Positions 25,626 through 35,319 of a stretch of DNA of 64,000 bases are shown one piece after another (position 1 is the first letter of the stretch; every line of letters starts with the position of its first letter). The position numbers and the translations under genes are program-made. Origin of the DNA: Stentor roeselii (lineage: Eukaryota > Ciliophora > Heterotrichea > Heterotrichida > Stentoridae); contig RSEH01000001.1 of NCBI GenBank assembly GCA_006503475.1, positions 124,001 to 188,000 of the forward strand. Direction: 5' to 3'. Below the pieces are notes generated by a model. That model was not told the origin of the DNA, made no database searches, and saw only the letters and a program-made list of their open reading frames with translations.

Positions 25626-26837
25626 ATGGACTACTTATCCGAAGAAGAATTTTGTGACATCTTATCCGATACATCCTCAACAGGTTACTCCGACAAGTAC
25701 CCAATGTTCTACCTGAACCCGTCCTCAGACCTGCAGCTTCCAGTTTCAGACTTGGTCGGCGAGCACATCTCAGAGACAGACGACTTTTCAGTGACTTACA
25801 TCTGCGAGATCTGCCACAAAAACATCATAAAACTGGAAGAACCCGGCTCCAAGTTGCGAAAAAAGCGAAAAAGGTCAGAAAACCAGCTCATAACAGCTTC
25901 AATGAAAGTCTGTGACGAGTGCCGCAACTTGAATCTAGAAGACTTAAAAAAACTCTCAGGATCTGCCTCCTGCAAGCGAGTCGTCAAAAGAGAACACGCG
26001 AAACGTCGAGTCCAAGAGACTGAAAACCTGAAGAACTTAAAAGAACAGCAAGAAAAGCAAATTGACGACAATAGCGACTTGACTGATCTAGAAAAAAAAA
26101 AAATGAAACAAGTGATTCGAAATCGCATCTCAGCGCAACAGTCAAGAGACCGGAAAAAGGCTTATATCAAAGAAATGGAGCAAGAAAACAATGAGATCAA
26201 GCAACAGGTTTCTAGTTTAAAGAGAAAGTTACACTTGTTGCATCAGGAGAACCAGTATTTAAAAAACCAACTGGCTCAAATGCATTTTGGAGGCAGTCCT
26301 TCGACAGGAGCGCTGAAAGTCGCGACTTTAGGAATTGCCACCCTATTATCGGTATTTGTCCTGCTTAACTCAATTTCAGACTCGACGGCCACTCCGAGGT
26401 TGAGACAACTTTCAAGTCAACTCGACCTTTCCATGTATAAAACTTCTGAAGGCGTCGACCTGCAGACTGTCGCTGAACAGGTCGTGAATGAAGCGTCGAA
26501 TGAGGGACTTTTAGTACCTTTTCAGGAGAATCACCCGGTTGTTCAGTATCGACAACAACGATTTGAAGCTTTGACGAATCCCGGGTTTTTACAGACTATT
26601 GACCCTTGTAGAGGAAAAATTGAAAGCAAGGCTTTGGCCACTATGGTCTGTCCAAGTGTTCAGACTTATTGGGAGAATGGAAAGGACGATTTGAAACACA
26701 TTCAACTTATCGTGCCTCTGGAAAGTCTGCCCAGCATTGGAGATACTGTTCTGGATACCTCGGGGCAAAAGTATATGATTGAAATTTTGTGTGCTGTCAA
26801 TGAAATCAATGTTTTACCTGTGGCTAGTTCTATTTAA
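25626..26837 (+). CDS. Membrane-anchored bZIP transcription factor, ATF6/CREB3-like
   Basis: A 403-residue protein. An acidic N-terminus (1-50) is followed by two CxxC pairs (CEIC near 60, CDEC near 98), a probable zinc site. The bZIP basic region NRISAQQSRDRKK matches the N-x3-A-x2-S-R consensus (about 165-178), and the leucine zipper runs to about 215. A single TM segment follows (about 231-252), then about 150 residues that would be lumenal. This is the layout of ATF6 and CREB3 factors, which sit in the ER and are released by S1P and S2P proteolysis. About 10 residues after the TM lies RLRQLS, which fits the S1P RxL pattern. An ER-stress or Golgi-cleavage sensor is the likely role by analogy. 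Confidence 0.88.
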   Translation: MDYLSEEEFCDILSDTSSTGYSDKYPMFYLNPSSDLQLPVSDLVGEHISETDDFSVTYICEICHKNIIKLEEPGSKLRKKRKRSENQLITASMKVCDECRNLNLEDLKKLSGSASCKRVVKREHAKRRVQETENLKNLKEQQEKQIDDNSDLTDLEKKKMKQVIRNRISAQQSRDRKKAYIKEMEQENNEIKQQVSSLKRKLHLLHQENQYLKNQLAQMHFGGSPSTGALKVATLGIATLLSVFVLLNSISDSTATPRLRQLSSQLDLSMYKTSEGVDLQTVAEQVVNEASNEGLLVPFQENHPVVQYRQQRFEALTNPGFLQTIDPCRGKIESKALATMVCPSVQTYWENGKDDLKHIQLIVPLESLPSIGDTVLDTSGQKYMIEILCAVNEINVLPVASSI

Positions 26838-26852
26838 TTTTAGGCTAATTAG

Positions 26853-27830
26853 CTAAGAATACCAGGATTTTTTTGGTATTGGCTTTAGGATCTGGGAAAA
26901 GTCGAAGGGTTCCGGATTTGATAGGGATTCTAAGGAGGTTGGTTGGTTTTGAGGATTGGACTTTTCGAAGGGTTCTTGAATGGTAGAAGATTTTTGATCT
27001 GGTGAAGACTTTTGGTGCTCTTTTAAGGTAGGCAGGTCATAATTGAGAGAAACCAAAGTCATGAAACTTCCAATAAGTGACAAGAAAATAAGAAGTGTCC
27101 CTAAAGTAAAACTCAAAATTCGATGCTGCAAAACAAAAAGCCTAAGCCCATTTAACTCAACCTGAAAAACAATAGAAATCGAATTGATTCTCAAATCAGC
27201 CGGATTAATAGAAACTTTAATATCAGAGATCTCATCCGGATTTTCAATAGTATGACTATACTCAATGATAACATCCTGTGCCTCTTCAGCAAGTCCTAGA
27301 ACAATAAGTGGAAACCTGAAAAGTGCTCTTAACACCCTGGTAGTAGGACTATAATATTTCATGATCCCCATATTCCGTAATTCCAGAACTTTATAACTTT
27401 TATACATGAAAGAAAGACTCGTTTGGAAGTTCCCGACAGCGAAATTCGTGTCATCTTCTGGAAGGTTCAGCTTAAGAAAGATTTTATATCTTTCCTTTTC
27501 CAGAACTATATTCGATGAAGCAATTCCTGTCAAAGTTTGATGATCTTTAAACATCTGAACACAAGACTCTTGAACTGTGACAGGCATTATTGTGTAAAAG
27601 AATAAAAAGTAAAGTCCTATTGAACAGAGCCCAAAGATGCAGAATAAAAAAGCGATTATTGCCCAGCTGATTGAAATTTACGTTTTGAGGATGATGTAAC
27701 TTCTAAACACGAAGTCAGTGTAGGACGATGAGACTGAGGACAGGAAGGAAGATAAACGATTTTTAGATGATTCCCTTGGAAGTGGTTTCAATCTTCTGAG
27801 AAGACAGGACTTTAGGTAGCTTAGAAACAT
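26853..27830 (-). CDS. Seipin, ER lipid-droplet assembly protein
   Basis: A spliced protein of 320 residues: exon 1 is 27682-27830 and exon 2 is 26853-27666. Two TM segments (about 48-72 and 230-252) flank a lumenal domain that contains KLNLPEDDTNFAVGNFQ, the counterpart of the seipin LPESxxNxxLGMF signature, followed by the beta-sandwich. Seipin forms ER rings that control triglyceride loading and lipid-droplet budding. The first TM is completed only after intron removal, so the splice is required. The tail after TM2 is cytosolic, S/P/Q-rich and disordered. The ATG at 27830 is the first in frame. Its stop is 15 bp from that of the convergent bZIP gene. Confidence 0.88.
27667..27681 (-). other. 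15-nt intron in the seipin gene
   Basis: On the minus strand GTAAATTTCAATCAG. It splits a threonine codon (phase 2) and is followed by the rest of the first TM segment. Retained, it gives a TAA stop after IILKT. Confidence 0.93.
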
Positions 27831-28046
27831 CGATTTATTAATGACGCATTTTCTGACATAGGGTGATGACGTAAGCAAATGGAAGACCTGAATTTATATC
27901 AAGACCTTGATTCAAATAAAAATAAACCAAAAGTCCTCAACACCAGTATCATTCTTTACTCATAAGTAAAAATTCTTCTAATAAATAACCCCACAAAGCT
28001 TCCAGAAATAAAAAAAACTTAAACCTCAAAAATTCTTTGTTTATAA

Positions 28047-28772
28047 ATGGGAGAACGTAAAGTAGTCAACAAGTACTACCCTCCAGACTTCGACCCAGCA
28101 AGACTAAAAAAGCCAAAAATGCCTGCAGACCGTCAAATAAAAACTCGTATGATGTTGCCCTTCACATGTAAATGCAGTGTTTGTGGAACTTATCTTCACA
28201 TCGGTACCAAGTTCAACATGCGTAAAGAAGTTTTGACTGATGAAACTTACCTAGGAATAGAAATGATTCGTTTTTTCTTCAAGTGCACTCGGTGCACAAC
28301 TGAAATAACGATGAAGTCAGACCCGAAGAATCACGATTATATCTGCGAGTCCAACGCGACGCGCCAATATGAAGAAAAACGCGATTTGGAAGCAGCTGCT
28401 AATGCTTTAAACAATTTAAAGAAACAAGAAGGCCAGGACCCTATGAAATTTTTAGAACTTAGAACTCTTGAATCAAGAAAAGAAATGGCTATTCAGGATG
28501 CACTTGGAAATATTTTAGAAATCAATAAAATTCAGCAGAGAGTCGAATTTGATAAGGTTATGAAAGTCATTTTAGATAAGAGGAATAAGGATGAATTTGA
28601 AAAGGCTAGGGCTGAACTTGTTGGGACTCAGGTGGATCTTAGTAGTGAATTTGTTAAGAGGATTGATGAGGATGATGTGGAGAAGAGAATGGAACAGGTG
28701 GATTTAGGGAGGAAAAGAGAGCCTTTGTTTAGGAAAAAACCGAAGTTTGTTATTAAGAAAGCTCATTTGTAG
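28047..28772 (+). CDS. YJU2: YJU2/CCDC94-type splicing factor (CWC16 family)
   Basis: A 241-residue protein. It opens with MGERKVVNKYYPPDFDP, nearly identical to the family's start, which inserts into the catalytic centre of the spliceosome. A zinc site follows, CKCSVCGTYLHIGTKFN with FKCTRCTTEITMKSDP, and then a helical region. The C-terminus is charged with KKPKFVIKKAHL. Yju2 promotes branching (step one) in the B* complex. Human CCDC94 is longer (323 residues) by a tail. In a genome with 14- to 15-nt introns, where branch site and splice sites almost touch, the step-one factor is of special interest. No intron is needed in the gene itself. Confidence 0.94.
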   Translation: MGERKVVNKYYPPDFDPARLKKPKMPADRQIKTRMMLPFTCKCSVCGTYLHIGTKFNMRKEVLTDETYLGIEMIRFFFKCTRCTTEITMKSDPKNHDYICESNATRQYEEKRDLEAAANALNNLKKQEGQDPMKFLELRTLESRKEMAIQDALGNILEINKIQQRVEFDKVMKVILDKRNKDEFEKARAELVGTQVDLSSEFVKRIDEDDVEKRMEQVDLGRKREPLFRKKPKFVIKKAHL

Positions 28773-28958
28773 TTTAAATTTTGAAGTTTTTTAGGTTTTT
28801 TTCTGGAGAGGTTTAGGATTATATATAAGAATGAGATTAGAAAGGTATTTATGTTTAAAGTTTCTTAATTTATGATGATTCAATTTAATGACTCAACTAT
28901 CAACACCTTACCTAAAAAAAAATCAATTAAATCCTTTAACCCTTCCCTTCTCAAAATT

Positions 28959-30191
28959 CTACTGTTTAAGTGTTTTAACAGACCCAAGCAAGAACCTCTT
29001 ACTCGGTAAATCTCCAGGACTAAGCAATCCAATATGTGTCTCATCAACTTCAACAACATGCACAATTCCAAAAATCGGGCTTTTCATGACATCCTCATCT
29101 ACCAAGACTCCAAGCACAGCATTAAACAAGACTTCCTGCGACGCTCCAATTTCAGTGACAATAAGTCCATCGCCTTGACTCGTATCTCCATAAGTCCTAG
29201 CAGAGAGCGGTGTAGCCGAAATGGTAACTTTATAAACCTTGACTTCACTGATGAGGAGCTTCTGGTAGCTCTGATGTCTTGCAAAGTAAGAATTTAATTT
29301 AAAATTCTGAATCCTGATCTTATCCGGGTCCAAACTGACGACTCCTCCTGACTTTGACAAAGGCATGGGTTTAAAGCCCTGTTCACTTAGACTAGAATAA
29401 AGCCTCTCCTGGTCAATGATCAAAACAATATCAACTTTGAATGACTCAATCACAAAGTTCAGCAAATTTTCATAAACATCCATATCATGAAAAGGCGGCA
29501 AGTTGATAATACTTCCACTGGCATAGGCGTTATTCTGAGGTGCAAAGCTGGTAGAAAAGTTATTCGCACAGTACTCAAGTTCATTTAAAACTCTTAAATT
29601 AACTTGTTTTTGCAGTTCAGAAACCACGTTTTTAAAGAAGTCGATATTATTCTGATTGAAAGTCGTGTGTCCATAAAAATAAGCCAAAATGCTATCCCAG
29701 GAGTTCTGATAATAAGAAGCTGCAGAAACACATCCAGGTAAAAACATTTCATTATTCGTCACATCCAACTCAACCATGACAGGTCTCCATCCACATTTGA
29801 CAGCATAATTCAGCAAAATCTTACAAACTGTTGACTTTCCACAACTCGGACCTCCTGCGACGAGGACTGTAGGGCCAGTCCTTCGATTGCAACAAGCTTC
29901 GTAGCGCATTCGGTTGATTTGCCCATGAGCTGCAAGGTAATAAGGCATGGGGGTCTCTGCTGAACTCACGTAGATCTTTATAAAATGCCCAGAAACTAAG
30001 AGTTTACAGCCGTGCCAAGTGAATATCGCGAACTTGTCAGGACCTTCGAATTGTTTTCGGTAACCCACTGGAAACTCTTGACCGAACTTCTCAGCCCTTC
30101 CGATTTCTAAGACGATTGATACAGTTTGGTCGAAGTCTAACTCGATTCGAAGCTCTTGACCTGATTGCAAGTCGTATTCTTTTGTTTCCAT
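28959..30191 (-). CDS. CLP1: CLP1 polyribonucleotide 5'-hydroxyl kinase family
   Basis: A 410-residue protein of CLP1 size. The N-terminal beta domain (about 1-100, beginning YDLQSGQELRIELDF) is followed by the P-loop GGPSCGKST (about 113-121), the VELDVTNNEMFLPGC segment and the family's C-terminal domain. CLP1 is part of the cleavage and polyadenylation factor CF IIm and, in animals, of tRNA splicing. The Walker A motif is intact. It is convergent with YJU2 and divergent from the C2H2 gene at 30606. The start is the ATG at 30191; its own strand upstream is C-rich and G-poor. Confidence 0.92.
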   Translation of the reverse strand: METKEYDLQSGQELRIELDFDQTVSIVLEIGRAEKFGQEFPVGYRKQFEGPDKFAIFTWHGCKLLVSGHFIKIYVSSAETPMPYYLAAHGQINRMRYEACCNRRTGPTVLVAGGPSCGKSTVCKILLNYAVKCGWRPVMVELDVTNNEMFLPGCVSAASYYQNSWDSILAYFYGHTTFNQNNIDFFKNVVSELQKQVNLRVLNELEYCANNFSTSFAPQNNAYASGSIINLPPFHDMDVYENLLNFVIESFKVDIVLIIDQERLYSSLSEQGFKPMPLSKSGGVVSLDPDKIRIQNFKLNSYFARHQSYQKLLISEVKVYKVTISATPLSARTYGDTSQGDGLIVTEIGASQEVLFNAVLGVLVDEDVMKSPIFGIVHVVEVDETHIGLLSPGDLPSKRFLLGSVKTLKQ

Positions 30192-30605
30192 TTTTAAGAA
30201 GGGAAGATTTTGACACGGTCATTGATTTTTTGGGGGATGGATAGAGATTGGAAAGTGGTCAGCAAAGATCGGTTAATGAAAATGGGAATTTGGGGGAAGA
30301 AAAGTTAGGGTTTTTAAATTTTGTTTAGAAGGATAGGATTTGGGTTGTTTTAATCAATGAGAAAAGAACTAAGTAATCTCAAGTACCACTTAATTAATTA
30401 ATTTTTTTTATAACATTCTGCTGTTCATCAAACCATTTAACCGAAATCACAAACCCCTTGAAACCCACTGATTCAAATCAATCCCTTCCCATCCACAGAA
30501 ACCCCCATAAGTCCTCTCTTAACATAAATTAATTAATAAACCCAAGTAAATCCATTTGCTCTCCGAATTCAGCTCACACGATTTTCCATTTTTCTCCACC
30601 TAATA
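30192..30605. promoter_or_regulatory. Divergent promoter region with a mid-point strand-skew switch
   Basis: There is no gene. The left half belongs to the minus-strand CLP1 gene and is G-rich and C-poor on the plus strand (30241-30300: 21 G, 3 C). The right half precedes the plus-strand C2H2 gene and is C-rich and G-poor (30481-30540: 19 C, 2 G). The switch falls at about 30370-30420, which probably marks the transcription start interval. A TTAATTAATTAATT run lies at about 30390. Confidence 0.6.
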
Positions 30606-31064
30606 ATGCAACACAGAATTCCCTGCGAATACGAAGGCTGTAGTAAAAGCTACTGCAGTAGTTTTAACCTAAAGCGGCACATAGAGAGTACTCACATGGG
30701 CATCCGCAAGTTCAAGTGCGAAACTTGTGGAAAATTTTTGTCCTCCAAGCAAAACTTTGTTGATCACAAAAACACTCACACAGGGGAAAAGCCTTATATT
30801 TGTGATACTTTTGGTTGTAAGGCGACTTTCCGTCAGCTTAGTCAGTTTTATATCCACAAGCAAATGCATGATAAAATCCTGACCATTCTTCAAGGGACTC
30901 TTGAGTCCCAAGAAGCGACTTTGGCTTATTTAGGAAAGAAACTGACTGACTCAGTCCTTTTACCTGAGAAGATTTTAGCTGAGACTTCGAGTTTAGGGTA
31001 TGTTGAACTCCCGAAAATAGATTGTTTGGGTCAGATTTGTGAAGCCGGGGGTGGAGGCGAATGA
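30606..31064 (+). CDS. Three-finger C2H2 zinc finger protein
   Basis: A 152-residue protein with three consecutive C2H2 fingers: C7/C12/H25/H30, C38/C41/H54/H58 and C66/C71/H84/H88. A canonical TGEKPY linker joins fingers two and three, which indicates DNA binding of the TFIIIA type. About 60 residues of helical region follow and a glycine-rich end (AGGGGE). It is most likely a transcription factor. Target and role are unknown. The ATG at 30606 directly precedes the first finger after a C-rich leader. Confidence 0.9.
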   Translation: MQHRIPCEYEGCSKSYCSSFNLKRHIESTHMGIRKFKCETCGKFLSSKQNFVDHKNTHTGEKPYICDTFGCKATFRQLSQFYIHKQMHDKILTILQGTLESQEATLAYLGKKLTDSVLLPEKILAETSSLGYVELPKIDCLGQICEAGGGGE

Positions 31065-31450
31065 ATCTTTAGAGTGATTTTTAGGTTTAGGATAGGTGAA
31101 ATAAATTATTTCAAAATATTTGCTTTTTCTTATCAGGCTATTAATGTCTGACGTCATTAAGCACCATTTTGGCTGAATTGTGGAAAGTCTGGACTTTGGA
31201 ATGTCGAATTAGGATTCTGGGTTATTAGACTGGGAAAACTTGTATGATGATTTATTTGTCAGGTCCTGTTGGAGGATGCTGCCATTGTTGGTTTGGATAA
31301 CAAAGGTCGAGTTACATTATTTGAAGAATGTTCTAAATTATTCCATTGTTCTAAATACAAAGCAGTCAATCTAATAAAATAATGGGATTTTTTGTTCATA
31401 TTATTGTACTAAGTATTACTTTCATAAAAGAATTACTAATACATGAAGTT
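31065..31450. other. Intergenic between convergent genes
   Basis: There is no gene. It is AT-rich, with a short G/T-rich 3' flank after the C2H2 gene. Two copies of ATTGTTCTAAAT-like sequence occur near 31325-31360. No RNA gene is recognised. Confidence 0.5.
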
Positions 31451-31879
31451 CTAACTTCTTGATGAGAACTGAAACTTGTACTGTCTCTGGAAAATGAACA
31501 GCTCTTTTTCCATTGTTAGAGGCATCAGGCTTTCCTTACAGGTTAAATCCACTGATTTCCAGGTTTTTTCCTTCTTTTTTACCTTCTTTGTTTGTTCCCA
31601 GTGCCACTTATAAATTTGAGCGAATTTCATGTCGAGTTTTTCTGCGAGTTCTTGAATGATTTTACGGTCCCATGACTCGTTTTTGTCGAACTCTTCGATA
31701 AGGAATTTTATTTGTTCTGAGTTCTTTCGGTTCCGTTTCTTGGATTTTTTTTTTGACTTGATGAAGAGATCGGCTTCGTTGCAAAGAGTTGAACTGTCTG
31801 TTGAGGCTGAGAGATGATTTTCGTTTGATGTTGAGGATTCTTGTTTTTGTATTGTCAGGTTTAGTTTCAGTCTTTTCAT
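31451..31879 (-). CDS. Homeodomain-like DNA-binding protein
   Basis: A 142-residue protein. The central part (about 48-108) starts in a KKKSKKRNRKN basic arm and has three helices ending in QIYKWHWEQTKKVKKKEK. The third helix resembles the homeodomain recognition helix (QVYKWxWxxKKK), but with H or E where the invariant WFxN asparagine would lie. It is therefore a divergent homeodomain-like fold rather than a classical homeobox. The basic N-terminal arm and the C-terminal basic run fit nuclear DNA binding. The tail is short. The function is inferred. Confidence 0.72.
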   Translation of the reverse strand: MKRLKLNLTIQKQESSTSNENHLSASTDSSTLCNEADLFIKSKKKSKKRNRKNSEQIKFLIEEFDKNESWDRKIIQELAEKLDMKFAQIYKWHWEQTKKVKKKEKTWKSVDLTCKESLMPLTMEKELFIFQRQYKFQFSSRS

Positions 31880-33496
31880 ATTATTAGGAAAAAGGTAAAT
31901 TTTAGGGAATACTGCAATTTCAATGGAATGTTAACTGTAGATTAGGAAAGGATGTTTTTAATATTTTTAGGAATGAAAGATTTGGTGGGGTATTAGATTT
32001 ATTTTGGATTTAGATGAAGAATTTAGTTATTTAGTTGGTTTTAATTTCAGAAATTGGTAGGGAAACAGTTGGAGTTCTTTTTTTATTTTTAACGAATTTA
32101 TTGAAGATGTAGTTTTTATAGGATTTTTAGGTTGATTTAATAATTAAAGATTCATTTACTATGGAAGTTTCAGTTACAGGTGACTTTATGATTTATGATT
32201 TTTTTGTTTTTCCTGATATCCTGAAATTGTTTTTAGGATTATCGATAGCTAGTCTGATGCTGATGACCAATTTTAAACTATTGAATATGTTTTTTTAATG
32301 AAATAGCATCGGATTTTCACAAAGTAAACAGATCTTATATATTAAAACAAACAAGGACTAGATTTTAAATATTTTAAGTGTATTATTATTGGAATGAAAA
32401 CATTCTTGGTATTATTTAGAATTATTAGGAATATATACAATGGATTCATTAATATAAATATATAGTTTTTTCAACAAACCAGATACATAATCTTTTGAAG
32501 CTAGCGCAGTTAAACATAATATCCAAATCTTGTTGTTATTGTAAAAAATTAAACTGCATGTGAAATCCAATTTTAAATAGTTTGAAGAGGCTTTAAAATA
32601 TGAAAGTCATTAGAATTAATTCAGGAGGAATAGATAACTCTGATAGGGTATATTATGAGATCTAATATTAGTCAATTCAGTTAAATTCTTATAGATTATG
32701 ATTTTCCAGGCATTTAACCTGATTATTATCAAATAATATATCAATGTACTTTGAAAACCCAGTAAAGCGATAGATTATATTCGAAGAAATTTAATTTAAA
32801 AACATAAAGAAATCCCTTTCAACAGTCTGGAAGAGAATTCAATAAAAACTAACATCCTAAGGTTAGCATTTCTGAACCAGAAAGGTGCTTTGTTATTATT
32901 TAAACAAAAAAAGATTCTATTATTACAAAATAAAATTTAATATTTTCGAAAAACTATTAATTAATACAACTATCAAAACTGTGAAACCTCTTGCCTTATC
33001 GGGAATCCGAAATCTTTATCACACTTCAGGTATTTAACTCATTCGTAAAACCCGACTGGCTGAGCATGAAAAATTTATCTCTGAGATTTTCGTTTCTAAT
33101 AGATAGATAGATATTTATTATCTCTGTTAACAAATATAAGTAATGAATGCTAAAAGGCTTATTTTTAATCTTCAGATATTTTAATTGGACTAAAGAATTC
33201 AATTGGTATAGTTCCGGGCTAATAAGAAATAATAGGTAACAGAAAAAAGAGTGGAGAAAGAGTCATGGGCCAGAAAATAATCAAGCTGAAATGTTGCATC
33301 GACTGCGAATTACTTCGAAAAAGGTCTTAAAATACGCGACATTGATTACTATATATACATCTTCGTTAGAAATATTTATTTAATTACCATTCCCCTAAAT
33401 AGTCAAATATAAGTAAATTAACTTCATCCAAAGTTATTCAGAAAGCCCAATTCTTAATAAAAAAATTTCTTATACAATTGAATCAAAATCTTATTA
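31880..33496. other. Gene-free stretch of 1.6 kb
   Basis: The left 250 bp are G-rich on the plus strand, which is the C-rich 5' flank of the minus-strand homeodomain-like gene. The rest is AT-rich without long frames. A short (GATA)n run lies at about 33100. A slightly GC-richer island lies at 32980-33330 (with GGGAATCCG and CCCGACTGGCTGAGC); it could hold a small RNA, but I cannot fold it into a known class. Confidence 0.5.
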
Positions 33497-34606
33497 ATGG
33501 AGTTATCCTATTCTATCCTTACCTTGAAAGAAGGAAATTTTCACCTGACTTTCCAAAGTAAAGACAAGCTAGCCGAGGACATTGAACAAGTTTCAGGTAT
33601 CTACATTCCAGACCAAACCTATTTCACCTACGGAAGACTACTAAAGCTAAATGAAATCCTCAACAACGGTATCACAAACTTTCAAGTCACAAGTAAAACA
33701 GATTCAACCTTCAGATACTTCATCAAAACCCCAGAAGGACCTTTAAAACTTTACCTTCCCTCAAATAAGAAAGTTCGAGACCTGGCTCGAGCCTTTACAA
33801 TAACATGCAAGCAGAGGTCACTTCCTTACTCACTAAATCTCTACGCCTTCAAATTCATCAATCAAATCTTACCCTTAGAAAAAAACATCTCAGAAATTCC
33901 TTCAGACAGCGAAATTGACTTAATTCCAGAACCAGTTTACGAAGACATCCCGATAATCAGCGTTACTTTAAACGGTCTGTTAGAAGAAGTAAATGAGTTC
34001 TACCTGGAACCGACTGACCATGTGAAAACCTTGAAAGAGATGATTAAAGAAGAAACTGGAATTTCAACAAAGAAGCAGAAACTCATTTCAGCTAACAGGG
34101 TGTTAGATGATGAAAAAACACTTGATTTTTATGGGCTTACGAATGGATCGGTCATTGAATTTAGAATGTATCTGACCACTGGAGCTATGCTGCCGAGTTA
34201 TTTGTTTGACTCTGTTGATCAGCCTGTTGAAGTCAAGGTTGGTCCTTGTTATCCTTCTTGGAAATCACTCAGTCCTGGATTTTCATCGCTTGGTAGATGT
34301 TCTAATTCTAAATGCAAAGCGTTTCAACAGGAAGTCATATGCAATCAGTATTTTGGTATTTTTGATGTCTTGGATCATGATAATCGTGTTACTTGTCCTA
34401 TGTGTAGTGAAAAAATTATTGAGGTAGATATTTGTGGATTTTTTAAATGTAGATTCAGGTTTTATGGTGCTCAAATTGATGGAATTGTCAGAGAAGGAAG
34501 TGGAGTTGCTGGATGTGAAAAATATATGGTTTTTTTGGATAAGGAGATAGTTCAGTGGAAAATACTTAGGATACAGGTGGATTATCAGCAGGATATTCAG
34601 GATTAA
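33497..34606 (+). CDS. Tandem ubiquitin-like domains plus a Cys-rich module
   Basis: A 369-residue protein. Two ubiquitin-like folds are visible at about 70-145 and 150-225; the second (VTLNGLLEEVNEFYLEPTDHV...LKEMIKEETGI) keeps the ubiquitin helix pattern with KQKLISANRVLDDEKTLDFY, like ubiquitin's [20 protein letters not shown]. The first 65 residues may be a third, degenerate copy. There is no diglycine end at any copy. A Cys-rich module follows (about 265-340), GRCSNSKCKAF and TCPMCSEK, probably a zinc site. It is probably a soluble ubiquitin-pathway adaptor. Similar Ubl plus Cys-rich proteins occur in ciliates from memory, but none is characterised to my knowledge. Confidence 0.78.
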   Translation: MELSYSILTLKEGNFHLTFQSKDKLAEDIEQVSGIYIPDQTYFTYGRLLKLNEILNNGITNFQVTSKTDSTFRYFIKTPEGPLKLYLPSNKKVRDLARAFTITCKQRSLPYSLNLYAFKFINQILPLEKNISEIPSDSEIDLIPEPVYEDIPIISVTLNGLLEEVNEFYLEPTDHVKTLKEMIKEETGISTKKQKLISANRVLDDEKTLDFYGLTNGSVIEFRMYLTTGAMLPSYLFDSVDQPVEVKVGPCYPSWKSLSPGFSSLGRCSNSKCKAFQQEVICNQYFGIFDVLDHDNRVTCPMCSEKIIEVDICGFFKCRFRFYGAQIDGIVREGSGVAGCEKYMVFLDKEIVQWKILRIQVDYQQDIQD

Positions 34607-35319
34607 TTAGATAAATGCAGCTTATAACTATGTTCGAATAATTTTAGATTATTTTATTCATTTGTAAGAAAATTAACATTGAGATTTTAGCTGGTTTGGA
34701 GATTTTTCAACCCATAACTAAAGATTTATCTAAATTTGAGATTCTAGAGCTGTATTTTAATACTTAATTAAATTGAACTCTGAACTTATCTATGTGTTTT
34801 TACCTCCTAGTTGATTGTAACAAGATTAAACTTTCGATTATACAGCTAAAGTGGAAGAAATTTGAATTGATTACTCAATATGATATATTTCAAATATTTG
34901 CAACTTCTGGACACTGATATAAACTAAGTAAGAAAATAGTGCTTATGAACTCATTTTGGTAATTATAGAAAATCTTCTGTTTCTCCTGGCCTTTTCAAGA
35001 TGCAGTCTTTGATCTATAACTGAAACACAAAGACTTTTAAGGTGCAAGATGTTGTAATCAAAATCTGGTTCCTTATACTTGTCATTTCAAAAGAAAAATG
35101 TTAAATAATTTAAGGACTTTATTATGTACTTAAATCTAGTTAGTTCCAAATTCTCTACTCACATGATATCTCTGCTGATATAACCAAAATGAGTTTCAGA
35201 CTTTCAAATAAACTAATATAATATTTTAACTATTTTATTTAGTATACAACATGATCTACATTTTTAAAATGAAGACTTTCCAATTCTTGTAATAATCCAT
35301 CAAAATTAGCTTATAAATC
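34607..35319. other. Intergenic AT-rich DNA
   Basis: A stretch of 713 bp between two plus-strand genes without any gene, RNA signature or repeat that I can support. It lacks the strong C-rich leader seen before other genes. Confidence 0.55.

Noticed and set aside
33095-33120. GATA-type microsatellite
   Set aside because: Only about four units; common in AT-rich DNA and not a feature of note.
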